NCBI GenBank assembly: GCA_963766995.1 | Contig: CAVYCE010000003.1 | Span: 1,426,001 to 1,490,000 of the forward strand | Length of the DNA stretch: 64,000 nucleotides | From: Bog-473 sp963766995 | GTDB lineage: Bacteria; Actinomycetota; Acidimicrobiia; Acidimicrobiales; RAAP-2 | Reading direction: 5' to 3' | Part shown: positions 1 to 8,427 of the stretch, piece after piece | Layout: every line of letters begins with the position of its first letter | Position numbering within the stretch: position 1 is the stretch's first letter | Notes under the pieces: model-generated | What the model was told of the DNA's origin: nothing | Database searches by the model: none | The model's input: only the letters and a program-made list of their open reading frames with translations | Made by a program: the position numbers and the translations under genes

Positions 1-93
1 CCGGTGACCAAGGCCACTTGACCAGCAAAGGGGCGCGAATCCGTCTCTTGTGTGAAACTCACCGGGCAAAACGTAGCGACAAATGGGGGCAGG

Positions 94-1164
94 ATGCGCG
101 CTGCAGTCACTAGGGGTGGAGAACTCGTCGTGGGCTCGGTTGACGACGTCTTGCCGGGCTCGGGGCATGTGGTGGTCCGGTCCCTGGCCGCCGGGATATG
201 CGGGTCAGACCTCCACGCGTTGGCCGACTTCAAGCACTTCACTGGCCTGATGGATTCGGTGGGCGTGCCCATACTCAATCCCGATCAGGACTGCGTCTTC
301 GGGCACGAATTCTGCGCCGAGATCGTCGACCACGGTCCCGACACCTCCAAGACACTGCCTGTCGGCACGCGTGTGTGCTCGGTACCCATTGTGGTGGGCC
401 CGACTGGGGTGGAGCAGATCGGTTACTCCAACAAGTACCCGGGTGCGCTGGCCGAATACATGGCCCTGCAGGAGATGCTTCTCCTCCCGGTGCCCGATTC
501 CCTGAGTTCTGAGATGGCGGCGCTGACTGAGCCCCTGGCGGTGGGCGAGCACGCCGTCGGACTGGCCGGACTCGTCCCCGGGCAGCCGTGCCTGGTGGTC
601 GGATGTGGACCAGTGGGATTGGCCGTCATTGCCGCCCTCAAGGCTCGCGGCCACGGACCGGTCATGGCCGCTGACTACTCCCCCACCCGTCGCCGGCTGG
701 CGGAGGCGTTCGGCGCCGACGAGGTCATAGACCCGGCCGATGGGTCACCCCACGACCGATGGGCCGCTTTTGGCGTCGCCAAGACCGTGATGGAACGGGC
801 AGGCGCCTCCATGTTCGGCGGTGAGATGAAGGATCCGGTGATCTTCGAGGCAGTGGGTGTGCCCGGCATGCTGCAGTCCTTGATTGCGGATGCTCCACCA
901 CACAGCCGCATCGTGGTAGTTGGAGTGTGCATGCACACCGACACGATCGAGCCCTTCATGGCTGTGACGAAGGAGATCGAATTTCGGTTTTCGTTCGGAT
1001 ACAACCCAACCGAGTTCGCCTCCACCCTCGAACGGTTGGGTCAGGGCGTGCCCGGAGCTGAACTGCTGGTCACGTCCACGGTGGGTCTTGACGGCGCACC
1101 CGATGCGTTCAAGACCCTTGGCACGCCCGGCGAGCACGGGAAAATTCTGGTGAACCCTTCATGA
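94..1164 (+). CDS. Zinc-type alcohol dehydrogenase (MDR superfamily)
   Basis: Medium-chain dehydrogenase/reductase of 356 residues that should oxidise an alcohol or diol with NAD(P). The N-terminal catalytic domain shows GICGSD (Cys about 36) and GHEF (His-Glu about 71-72), the expected catalytic zinc ligands. The Rossmann glycine motif GCGPVG is at about 170-175. The four-cysteine structural-zinc lobe found in many ADHs is not visible. The ATG at 94 is preferred over an in-frame GTG at 52 because MRAAV begins the conserved fold and the upstream residues look non-coding. It is first in a run of five plus-strand genes with a monooxygenase and an epoxide hydrolase, which suggests a later oxidation step in the same catabolic route. 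The substrate cannot be read from sequence. Confidence 0.85.
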   Translation: MRAAVTRGGELVVGSVDDVLPGSGHVVVRSLAAGICGSDLHALADFKHFTGLMDSVGVPILNPDQDCVFGHEFCAEIVDHGPDTSKTLPVGTRVCSVPIVVGPTGVEQIGYSNKYPGALAEYMALQEMLLLPVPDSLSSEMAALTEPLAVGEHAVGLAGLVPGQPCLVVGCGPVGLAVIAALKARGHGPVMAADYSPTRRRLAEAFGADEVIDPADGSPHDRWAAFGVAKTVMERAGASMFGGEMKDPVIFEAVGVPGMLQSLIADAPPHSRIVVVGVCMHTDTIEPFMAVTKEIEFRFSFGYNPTEFASTLERLGQGVPGAELLVTSTVGLDGAPDAFKTLGTPGEHGKILVNPS

Positions 1165-1177
1165 GAGGAAAGCAGCA

Positions 1178-2368
1178 ATGACGACGTCACACTCGGCTGA
1201 TCACATCAAGTTCGGGATCTTCCTGGCGCCCTTTCATCCCGTCGGGCAGAATCCGACGCTGGCCCTGGAACGCGATCTCCAGCTCATCGAACATCTCGAT
1301 GAGCTGGGCTTCGATGAGGCCTGGTTCGGCGAGCACCACTCGGCCGGATACGAGATCATCGCCTCGCCCGAGGTGTTCATTGCGGCCGCGGCGCAACGGA
1401 CCAAGCACATCAGGCTGGGTACCGGCGTCTCATCACTTCCCTACCACCACCCATTCATGCTGGCCGATCGCCTGGTCCTGCTCGATCACCTGACCAGGGG
1501 CCGATTGATGATCGGCGTCGGGCCGGGCGCATTGCCGTCAGATGCCTTCATGATGGGCATCGACCCGGCCAAGCAGCGCGACATGATGGAGGAGTCTCTC
1601 GAGGCCATCCTCCTGCTGTTGGCCGGCGACGAGCCCGTCACCATGGAGACCGATTGGTTCAAGCTGGTCGGTGCCCGACTGCAACTACGTCCCTACCAAC
1701 GGCCCTACCCCGAAGTAGCCGTCGCCGCTCAAGTCTCCCCTGCTGGTCCTCGTGCCGCTGGCAAGTTTGGCTGCAGTCTCCTCTCCATTGGCGCCACCTC
1801 GACCGGCGGTTTCGACATCCTGGGATCTCACTGGGACGTCATGGAAGAGCGATCGGCGGAATTCGGCACCGAGGTCGATCGAAGCAACTGGCGCCTCGTC
1901 GGCCCCTGCCACATCGCCGACACCAAGGAACAGGCCATCAAGGATGTCGCCTTCGGGCTGGAGGAATGGATCGACTATTTCCAACGAGTCGCCGCACTGC
2001 CGCTGGCTCCCGACACCACCAACTTCGAATCGCTGGTCGACGCGCTGAACGCATCGGGTCTGGCCGTAATCGGCACCGTCGACGACCTCGTCGCCCAGAT
2101 TGAACGACTGAAAGCGCAGTCAGGTGGCTTCGGCACCTTCCTTCTCATGGGGCATGAATGGGCCGATACCGCCGCCACCCGGCACTCTTACGAACTCATC
2201 GCCCGCTACGTGGCGCCGGTGTTCCAGGGCAGCGCCAAGACGCTAACGGCCAGCCGGGACTGGGCGGCGGAGAACCGACCCGAGTTCATCGGGGCGGCCG
2301 GCAATGCCGTGATGTCCGCCATCCAGAAGCATCACGAAGAGAAGGCAGCGAAGTCCGCCCATGTCTGA
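1178..2368 (+). CDS. Luciferase-like (LLM) flavin-dependent monooxygenase
   Basis: Bacterial-luciferase-fold oxidoreductase of 396 residues. The N-terminus (FGIFLAPFHP, then LGFDEAWFGEHHS at about 45-58) and the GTGVSSLPYHHP segment are typical of FMN/F420 TIM-barrel monooxygenases. Overall length and organisation resemble limonene-1,2-monooxygenase-like members. The start has a clear ribosome site (GAGGAAAG) and lies 13 bp after the dehydrogenase. The next gene, an epoxide-hydrolase-type enzyme, overlaps its end by 8 bp. Alkene epoxidation followed by hydrolysis is therefore an attractive but unproven role. F420 rather than FMN as cofactor cannot be excluded. Confidence 0.85.
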   Translation: MTTSHSADHIKFGIFLAPFHPVGQNPTLALERDLQLIEHLDELGFDEAWFGEHHSAGYEIIASPEVFIAAAAQRTKHIRLGTGVSSLPYHHPFMLADRLVLLDHLTRGRLMIGVGPGALPSDAFMMGIDPAKQRDMMEESLEAILLLLAGDEPVTMETDWFKLVGARLQLRPYQRPYPEVAVAAQVSPAGPRAAGKFGCSLLSIGATSTGGFDILGSHWDVMEERSAEFGTEVDRSNWRLVGPCHIADTKEQAIKDVAFGLEEWIDYFQRVAALPLAPDTTNFESLVDALNASGLAVIGTVDDLVAQIERLKAQSGGFGTFLLMGHEWADTAATRHSYELIARYVAPVFQGSAKTLTASRDWAAENRPEFIGAAGNAVMSAIQKHHEEKAAKSAHV

Positions 2369-3335
2369 GATCACCCACGAGCAGATTCAGGCCAACGGCA
2401 TTGAGCTCCATGTGGCCACCGCCGGACCCAAGGACGGTAAGCCGGTGGTGCTTTGCCATGGATTTCCCGAGCTGTGGTACTCATGGCGCCATCAAATCGC
2501 CGCGCTGAGTGACGCGGGCTATCGAGTCTTTGCACCGGATCTGCGCGGCTACGGCGCTAGCTCACATCCCAAAGCGGTCGCCGACTACGGCTCCGACATG
2601 TTGACTGGTGATATGTGTGGGTTGCTCGACCACTATGGCTACGAGCAAGCCGCCTTTACGGGTCACGATTGGGGTTCGATGCTGGTGTGGGAGATGGGCC
2701 GGCTGCACCCCGAGCGAGTGTCGTCCATCTACAACATGAGCGTGCCGTACTCACAGGCACCGGCGCCACCCACCCAGATCTTCGAGGTGATCTTCGCCGA
2801 CAAGTTTTTCTACATGCTCTACTTCCAGCCCGTTGGACCGGCAGAGGCGGAGTTCGAATCGGACCCGCGCCACTTCCTGCGCACCATGCTCTACAGCGCA
2901 GGAGCAGAAGGCATGGCCAATGCCAATCCCTTGGCCGGTGACGCCCCGAGAGAGGGCACCCGCTTCACCGACATCCTGGCTGTCGCACCAGAGACGCTGC
3001 CGGCATGGCTGAGCGAGGAAGACGTCGACGTCTACGCTGCCGCCTTCACGGAGAGTGGTTTCTTCGGTCCAGTGAGCTTCTACCGAAACATGGATGCCAA
3101 CTGGGAGCGCAGCAAAGACATCCCGGCTTCCGTGTACTCCATGCCCACCGGCTTTCTCACGGGTTCAGCTGATCCGGTGAACATCATGATGCCCGGGGGA
3201 GCCGAAATGATGGCCGCCACGCTGCCCAACTTCCGTGGCGGCACCGTGATCGACGGCGCCGGGCACTGGGTGCAACAGGAGAAGCCGAACGAAACGAACG
3301 CCGCGCTGCTGCAGTTCCTTTCCGACGTGGGGTGA
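2361..3335 (+). CDS. Alpha/beta hydrolase, epoxide hydrolase-like
   Basis: Soluble alpha/beta hydrolase of 324 residues. The oxyanion motif HGFPE is at 33-37 and the nucleophile elbow GHDWGS at about 101-106 has Asp103 in the nucleophile position. Asp at this point, together with HGFP, is the pattern of epoxide hydrolases and haloalkane dehalogenases rather than of serine esterases. A C-terminal DGAGHW supplies the catalytic His (about 302). Upstream it overlaps the LLM monooxygenase by 8 bp. Its TGA overlaps the GTG of the DUF1028 gene. Predicted to open an epoxide to a diol in the cytoplasm; substrate unknown. Confidence 0.82.
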   Translation: MSEITHEQIQANGIELHVATAGPKDGKPVVLCHGFPELWYSWRHQIAALSDAGYRVFAPDLRGYGASSHPKAVADYGSDMLTGDMCGLLDHYGYEQAAFTGHDWGSMLVWEMGRLHPERVSSIYNMSVPYSQAPAPPTQIFEVIFADKFFYMLYFQPVGPAEAEFESDPRHFLRTMLYSAGAEGMANANPLAGDAPREGTRFTDILAVAPETLPAWLSEEDVDVYAAAFTESGFFGPVSFYRNMDANWERSKDIPASVYSMPTGFLTGSADPVNIMMPGGAEMMAATLPNFRGGTVIDGAGHWVQQEKPNETNAALLQFLSDVG

Positions 3336-4237
3336 CCTACTCCATTGTCGCCTGGGATCCCGAGAGCGGTCAGCTCGGAGTGGCCGCGCAGAGTTGCTAC
3401 TTCGCATTGGGTGCCGTGCTGCCCTGGGCACGGGCCGGCGTCGGTGCGGTGGCCACTCAATCGATGGTCAACCCGGCCTACGGACCTTTGTGCTTGGACC
3501 TCCTTCAGGCCGGTGCAACAGCATCAGAGGCATTGGACCAAGTCCGAGCGGCCGATGACGGCCGCGACGTCCGCCAGGTGGGTGTGGTGTCCGCCCGAGG
3601 TGACGTGGCGTCTTTCACTGGACCATCCTGCATCGACGTCGTCGGTCACACCCAAGGCGCCGGCTACAGCGCGGAGGCCAACATGATGTCCAACCAAGGC
3701 GTCTGTGAGGCGATGGCGGCGGCCTACGAGTCCTCCACGGGAACACTGGCCCATAAGTTGGTGGCGGCCTTGTCGGCCGCCGAAGGCCAGGGCGGTGACG
3801 CCCGGGGCCAGATGTCAGCCGCCTTGCTGGTGGTTGAGGACGAGCCAGCCACACATCCGTGGGAAGGCGTGGTGATGGACGTCCGGGTTGATCACCACCA
3901 AGATCCACTGGCCGAGCTGGCGCGCCTGGTCCGCGTCGCCGAGGCCTATCGACTCTGCGATGTGGCTGAAGCCGCACTGGTTGATGGCGATGTCGCGAGC
4001 GCACTGGCCGGGACAGAAGCTGGCCTGGCCCTGCTCCCTGGTGAAGGAAACCTTCTGCTCAGCCACATCGCTGCACTGGTTGGCGTAGGCCGAACGGCGG
4101 AAGCGGCTGCGGAGGTACGGATGCTCGTGGCGGAGCGACCGACCTGGGAGGGCGTGCTGAAATCCTTCTCGGAACGGGGTCTCCTACCGCTACCAACCGG
4201 TGTCACCGTCGACATGCTCCTCAATTGGCCTTCATGA
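3332..4237 (+). CDS. DUF1028 family protein with C-terminal helical extension
   Basis: Protein of 301 residues. The first roughly 200 match the DUF1028 family: TYSIVAWDP at the very start, GVAAQS, and GVGAVATQSMVNPAYG. The family is thought to have an N-terminal-nucleophile hydrolase-type fold, and Thr2 directly after the initiator Met would fit that. The last roughly 100 residues are Ala/Leu-rich and look like tandem helical (TPR-like) hairpins, ending in LLNWPS. The GTG start overlaps the preceding stop (GTGA) and its own stop overlaps the next ATG (ATGA), so translation is coupled. No activity can be assigned; its operon suggests a hydrolytic role in catabolism. Confidence 0.75.
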   Translation: MTYSIVAWDPESGQLGVAAQSCYFALGAVLPWARAGVGAVATQSMVNPAYGPLCLDLLQAGATASEALDQVRAADDGRDVRQVGVVSARGDVASFTGPSCIDVVGHTQGAGYSAEANMMSNQGVCEAMAAAYESSTGTLAHKLVAALSAAEGQGGDARGQMSAALLVVEDEPATHPWEGVVMDVRVDHHQDPLAELARLVRVAEAYRLCDVAEAALVDGDVASALAGTEAGLALLPGEGNLLLSHIAALVGVGRTAEAAAEVRMLVAERPTWEGVLKSFSERGLLPLPTGVTVDMLLNWPS

Positions 4238-5280
4238 TTCCGCTGCCACCACAACCAGACGGTGTGCCCTGGCCTACAACGAGGTGGCCGACATCCGAAC
4301 CGCCGCCGGGCGTGGACCTGGAAGCCCTGCTCGATCGCCTGTGCGATGACACCGGACCTCTGGCCACCACCTATGCCGTTGTCGTCATCCACCAGGGACG
4401 CCTGGTGACCGAGCGGTACCAGGGTGCACTCGAACATTTCGACCGACCGGCCGAGTCCGTGACCGTCGACACTCCGCTCCTCAGCTGGTCCATGGCCAAG
4501 TCGATGCTGCATGCCGCGGTTGGCATCCTCGTTGGCGACGGGCGGCTCGACATTGATGCGCCGGCCGACGTGCCCGAATGGAAGGCCCACCATGATCCTC
4601 GGCACGCCATCACGCTGCGCCAGCTCCTGGCCATGCGCGATGGTCTCGACTTCGTCGAGGACTACGTCGACGACCGGGTCTCGGATGTCATCAACATGCT
4701 GTTCGGGAAAGGGCAGGCCGACATGGCGCACTTCGCCGCCGATCGACCACTGGCCGCAACACCGGGTGAGCGATTCAACTATTCGTCCGGCACGTCCAAC
4801 ATCATTTCCTCAGTGGTGGCTCGGATTGTTGGGCACGGTCAGTCTTACGATGATTTCCTCCACCGACGACTCTTCGGTCCCATCGGGATGTCCAGTGCCA
4901 TTCCTCAGTTCGATGCAGCCGGCACGTGGGTGGCTTCCTCGTACGTTCGCTCCACGGCGCGGGACTTCGCCCGCTTCGGACTCCTCTACCTGCGCGACGG
5001 CATCTGGGACGGCACGCGCATTCTGCCGGAAGGTTGGGTGGACTACGCCCGCACCATGGCGTCGGACGATCCCGAAGATGGCCCCTATGGCGCACATTGG
5101 TGGGGCGTGGCCGGGGACACGCTGGGTACCTTCCGTTGCTCGGGCTACGAAGGTCAGTTCATCGCCATCTGTCCCGCGCTCGATCTCATCGTCGTGCGAT
5201 TGGGCAAGACCCCAATCGAGCGGAACCCCGGTCTGGTCGAGTGGCGGGCCCAGGTGATCGAGGCTTTTGCCTCGCTCTGA
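4234..5280 (+). CDS. Serine hydrolase of the beta-lactamase / penicillin-binding fold
   Basis: Class C beta-lactamase-family hydrolase of 348 residues. The SxxK motif SMAK (Ser about 86, Lys about 89) and the YSS motif (Tyr about 183, in FNYSSGTSN) are present, as in 6-aminohexanoate-dimer hydrolase and EstB-type esterases. A HWWGV segment near 285-290 belongs to the third active-site block. No signal peptide is visible, so it is probably cytoplasmic. The ATG at 4234 is chosen over the TTG at 4225 because it forms an ATGA overlap with DUF1028. Probably the last gene of the five-gene catabolic operon; an amidase or esterase rather than antibiotic resistance. Confidence 0.8.
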   Translation: MIPLPPQPDGVPWPTTRWPTSEPPPGVDLEALLDRLCDDTGPLATTYAVVVIHQGRLVTERYQGALEHFDRPAESVTVDTPLLSWSMAKSMLHAAVGILVGDGRLDIDAPADVPEWKAHHDPRHAITLRQLLAMRDGLDFVEDYVDDRVSDVINMLFGKGQADMAHFAADRPLAATPGERFNYSSGTSNIISSVVARIVGHGQSYDDFLHRRLFGPIGMSSAIPQFDAAGTWVASSYVRSTARDFARFGLLYLRDGIWDGTRILPEGWVDYARTMASDDPEDGPYGAHWWGVAGDTLGTFRCSGYEGQFIAICPALDLIVVRLGKTPIERNPGLVEWRAQVIEAFASL

Positions 5281-5302
5281 TCGAAGCACTTCTGCACCAC
5301 GA

Positions 5303-6115
5303 TCAGCCTTCGAGTCGGGCCAGGAGCCGAAGCACTTCGTCTTGTACCTTCGTGTGCTGGAAGGTTGGTAGGCCGAGATTCTCGGCCGTTCGCGTCGCCA
5401 ACCGGCTGAAGAGCACCATTGAATGGGCCAATGCGCGAGCAGTATCAGGTGCATCAAGATGCGCCCAGCAATGGGCGAGCTCAGCTTGGACGCCTTCATC
5501 CATCCACTCGCGCCAACGCCGACCAAGGTACCAGGTATCGAGCTCATCGCCAGATCGGACGTGATGGTCCCACTCGATCATCCTCAAGAGCTGCGCTTTG
5601 AGATCGATATCGCGCTGCTTGGCCACGAGGAGATCTTGGCGGACCGCACTCTTGGCGCACATCAAGGCGGCGGCGTAGAACCAGTTGATGCATTCATCAA
5701 ATGCGTCTGCGTCAGGAGGAACACGGTGAGCCGGCGCGATCAATGCGAGCGTGCTTGACTCTCCGTCTTTGTCAATCAGTACGGTGAACGGTCTGTCATA
5801 GCGCGCCGTTGGCAATGCCTCGATCGGTCCAATCATGAAATCGATCTTGCCGTCGATGTAATAGACGAGCCGGGTGGGATGCCATCCCTCATTGATGAGT
5901 GCTTCAACCACCAGGACTTCGCCGAACTGCTCGTACCAGGCCTGCGAGTTGAGGAGAAGTTCGGGATTCCCTACGTAGAGTTCCAGATCGAGGTCGGAAA
6001 GACCATCGATTGCTATGGCATCTCGCGCTCCTGACCCCGTCATGATTACGACCCTGATGTTTTCGTCTTCTTCGGCCCATTGGACGACGCTGGCCAAAGT
6101 CTCCTCGAAGTTCAC
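5303..6115 (-). CDS. Aminoglycoside 6-adenylyltransferase-like nucleotidyltransferase
   Basis: Protein of 270 residues resembling the ANT(6)/AadK streptomycin adenylyltransferase family. The nucleotidyltransferase motif is a GSGARD glycine-serine followed by SDLDLEL, which provides the two metal-binding Asp residues (about 41-45). A helical C-terminal domain follows, with HHVRSGDELDTWYLG. Such proteins transfer AMP to streptomycin in resistant Firmicutes, but chromosomal relatives in actinobacteria are often of unknown substrate. GTG start; the upstream GNAT gene ends 18 bp before it on the same strand. No mobile-element signs flank it, so an intrinsic role is more likely than acquired resistance. 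Confidence 0.72.
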   Translation of the reverse strand: MNFEETLASVVQWAEEDENIRVVIMTGSGARDAIAIDGLSDLDLELYVGNPELLLNSQAWYEQFGEVLVVEALINEGWHPTRLVYYIDGKIDFMIGPIEALPTARYDRPFTVLIDKDGESSTLALIAPAHRVPPDADAFDECINWFYAAALMCAKSAVRQDLLVAKQRDIDLKAQLLRMIEWDHHVRSGDELDTWYLGRRWREWMDEGVQAELAHCWAHLDAPDTARALAHSMVLFSRLATRTAENLGLPTFQHTKVQDEVLRLLARLEG

Positions 6116-6133
6116 GAGTGCAGTCTTTCCGAT

Positions 6134-6652
6134 TCAGCTCGGAGTCGCCCCAGGTCCCAGGTAGACGAATTCCTCGATGCACATGCCGTCGGCGAAGTCT
6201 GTCGCCACCACGCCCGCGTTGGTCCATCCCAGACGTTCGTACAGTGCGATGGCGGGCACTTGGGCGGTCACCACATCGAGGACGGGGTACAGCCCCCTGG
6301 CGTTGATCTCTTCGGTCACCACCTCGATTAGGCCCTGCGCGATGCCGAGGCGCCGAGCACTGGGTGACACGATGAGTCTGGCCAAGATTCCAAGCTGTTC
6401 GGAGTCGCAATCAAGCGCTTGGCAGGCCAGGTCGACCACTCCGGGTTGGGATGACCGGTGCAGGGCGACGTGTCCAACGACGACACCATCCTGCTCAGCC
6501 ACCCAGGCCTTGACGGCGCTGTGGTGCACCAAGAAAGCGCGAAGGTCGGTGGGCAATACGACCGGGTACCGGTCCAGATGGTGCACTTCGAGGGCCATGG
6601 CCACACACGCATCGATGTCAGCATCAGTCCGCGTTCGGATGTGCACCAGCAC
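6134..6652 (-). CDS. GNAT family N-acetyltransferase
   Basis: Acetyl-CoA-dependent acyltransferase of about 172 residues. The sequence opens HIRTRTDADID and contains WVAEQDGVVVGHVALHR. The acetyl-CoA loop region is LIVSPSARRLGIAQGLIEVV, followed by YERLGWTNAG near the end, all typical of GNAT strands 2 to 6. A longer reading frame runs upstream to 6814 but covers the divergent plus-strand gene and looks non-coding; GTG at 6652 or 6646 fits the domain start. Just upstream of, and possibly co-transcribed with, the adenylyltransferase-like gene. Substrate unknown. Confidence 0.72.
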   Translation of the reverse strand: MLVHIRTRTDADIDACVAMALEVHHLDRYPVVLPTDLRAFLVHHSAVKAWVAEQDGVVVGHVALHRSSQPGVVDLACQALDCDSEQLGILARLIVSPSARRLGIAQGLIEVVTEEINARGLYPVLDVVTAQVPAIALYERLGWTNAGVVATDFADGMCIEEFVYLGPGATPS

Positions 6653-6681
6653 ACAATGGCAGAGCGGTGCACAATGACCCC

Positions 6682-7122
6682 ATGACCGGGTGGGCGGAGT
6701 TCGAAACAGCTGCGCCCGACCTGGCCGCCTTCGGAGCCGAGCGGCTCCGTCACTCACCGGCCTTCTTGGCCACCGTGCGAGAGAATGGTGGTCCCCGGGT
6801 CCATCCCGTGTCACCGATCATCGGCGCTGGTCACCTCTTTCTCTTCATGGAGCCCACCTCGCCCAAGGGTGACGACTTACGGCACCGTCCCCTTTACGCC
6901 ATCCACAGCGGAGTGCCGGACTCCCTCGGCACGGGTGGCGAGTTCTTCCTGTCCGGTCGGGCCCAATACACCGACGATCCCGATCTCCGGAAGCTGGCCC
7001 ACTCAGCCGCTGGATACGACCCGGCAGTCTGCTACATCCTCTTCGAGCTCAGTGTCGAGGAGGCTCGTTGCAATGGCTACGGGGATGTGTCTCTCCCCAC
7101 ACCGTCACGATGGCGCAGTTGA
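6682..7122 (+). CDS. Pyridoxamine 5'-phosphate oxidase-like split-barrel protein
   Basis: Protein of 146 residues with the split beta-barrel FMN/F420-binding fold. LATVRENGGPRVHPVSPII is the first barrel strand pair, then LFLFMEPTSPKGDDL and YAIHSGV. Members either oxidise pyridoxamine phosphate or act as small F420-dependent reductases or haem-utilisation proteins; the length is typical of the small actinobacterial group. The ATG at 6682 is used; an in-frame GTG at 6667 would also work and neither has a strong ribosome site. It is divergent from the GNAT gene with only about 30 bp between starts. Confidence 0.68.
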   Translation: MTGWAEFETAAPDLAAFGAERLRHSPAFLATVRENGGPRVHPVSPIIGAGHLFLFMEPTSPKGDDLRHRPLYAIHSGVPDSLGTGGEFFLSGRAQYTDDPDLRKLAHSAAGYDPAVCYILFELSVEEARCNGYGDVSLPTPSRWRS

Positions 7123-7184
7123 GCGGAGCCGGTCGCATTCGCGGGCGGGCCAAATCGTTGCCGTGCCCCCTGTAACTTGGTGCC

Positions 7185-7856
7185 ATGAAGGCAAGCCCCA
7201 TTCTCTCCTTTGTCGCGTCCGCAGCCCTGGTCGGCACCATGGTGATCGGAGCCACCGCAGCCGGAGCATCGACCAAGTCGCACAAGAAGCCGAAGACTCC
7301 CTCGGCTGCGCTCCTCCTGATTCAGTCGAAGGAATTGACTCTGAAGGATATGCCGGCCGGATTCGTGGCCGTTCAACCCCCATCCGCTTCGTCTACTGCT
7401 CCCTGCTTACGAGACACCAAGACCTCGTCCAAGGGTGTCCTTCGCTCCGAGGTGACATACCTGGACGCCCCGCTGCCTCTCTTCGACCAGATACTTGAAG
7501 GCAGCTCCAACGCGGCGAGCATTTACAACCGCTTCATCCACTCCCTCGCCACCTGCCGACACTTTGCATTCACCTTCGGACATCAGACGATCGGGGCCAA
7601 GGTCACGCCCATGTCGCTGCCTTCGTTCGGACAACAGAACAGCGCGTACACCATTACGTTCACCTATAAGAAGAAGGCCATCGTGTTGGACGAGGTGTTT
7701 CTCCTGGCAGGAAACGAGGTCGGCGCCATCGGCTTCGAGGATGTCGGGCCGCCGCCCATCTCTCAGCTGGACGCCTTTGTCGGCACCGCAATCGCTGCCA
7801 TGGCCTACAACCCGCCGGCGACCACCACCACGACGTCCAAGACTCCGGGCGGCTGA
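7185..7856 (+). CDS. Secreted protein of unknown function
   Basis: Protein of 223 residues with a clear Sec signal peptide: MKASPILSFVA, then a hydrophobic core and an AGAST cleavage region at about 26-30. The mature part begins with a basic KSHKKPK stretch and ends in a short Thr-rich tail. Two cysteines (APCLRD and LATCRH) could form a disulfide. I do not recognise the family. The gene is isolated, convergent with pyrE, with a 16-bp gap between stop codons. Codon use matches the neighbours, so it looks like a resident gene. Confidence 0.6.
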   Translation: MKASPILSFVASAALVGTMVIGATAAGASTKSHKKPKTPSAALLLIQSKELTLKDMPAGFVAVQPPSASSTAPCLRDTKTSSKGVLRSEVTYLDAPLPLFDQILEGSSNAASIYNRFIHSLATCRHFAFTFGHQTIGAKVTPMSLPSFGQQNSAYTITFTYKKKAIVLDEVFLLAGNEVGAIGFEDVGPPPISQLDAFVGTAIAAMAYNPPATTTTTSKTPGG

Positions 7857-7872
7857 CCCGCCCGAGAGTGAC

Positions 7873-8427
7873 TCAGGCACCCTCGTAATCGAAACCCAGA
7901 TCGGGCGCGGTGAGAATGGCCTTGAAGGGGATGCCTTCCGCGGCGGCCATCGCTTCTGCGGTTCCCCCGCGGTCGACCACGGCTACCAAAAGGACCACCA
8001 CCGCGCCCGCCTCTTGAATGGCATGGGCCGCTTCCAGCAACGATGTGCCCCTGGTGACGGTGTCCTCGGTCACCACGACCTTGTCGCCCGGATCGAGCGC
8101 GCCGGCAATACGGCCCCCTCCTCCATGGTCCTTCACTTCCTTGCGCACGCTGAACGCCTTGAGGAAGCGCCCCTTGGTGGCGGCTACTCCCGCCGTCACG
8201 AAGGCGACTGGGTCCGCACCCATGGTCAGTCCCCCGATGGCCGTGGCGTCGTCCGGAATAACCGAGAGCACTGCCTCGGCCACCAGCACCATGGCTTCGG
8301 GACGGCAGACCGTTTGCTTGGAATCGATAAACCAGGTGCTCTTACGGCCCGACTTCAGCACAAAGTCACCCCGACGCACCGAATGCTCAAGGATGTGATC
8401 CCGGAGTTCAGGAAATTCGGTACTCAC
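7873..8427 (-). CDS. pyrE: Orotate phosphoribosyltransferase
   Basis: Enzyme of 184 residues converting orotate and PRPP to OMP in pyrimidine synthesis. SGRKSTWFIDSK near the N-terminus and GGLTMGADPVA are typical of actinobacterial PyrE. The PRPP-binding loop is VVVTEDTVTRGTS. The GTG at 8427 overlaps the purM stop (GTGA), which argues for this start rather than the GTG at 8436 and for translation coupled to purM. It is the last gene of the purL-purF-purM group, so a pyrimidine enzyme is tied to purine synthesis, both drawing on PRPP. Confidence 0.92.
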   Translation of the reverse strand: MSTEFPELRDHILEHSVRRGDFVLKSGRKSTWFIDSKQTVCRPEAMVLVAEAVLSVIPDDATAIGGLTMGADPVAFVTAGVAATKGRFLKAFSVRKEVKDHGGGGRIAGALDPGDKVVVTEDTVTRGTSLLEAAHAIQEAGAVVVLLVAVVDRGGTAEAMAAAEGIPFKAILTAPDLGFDYEGA

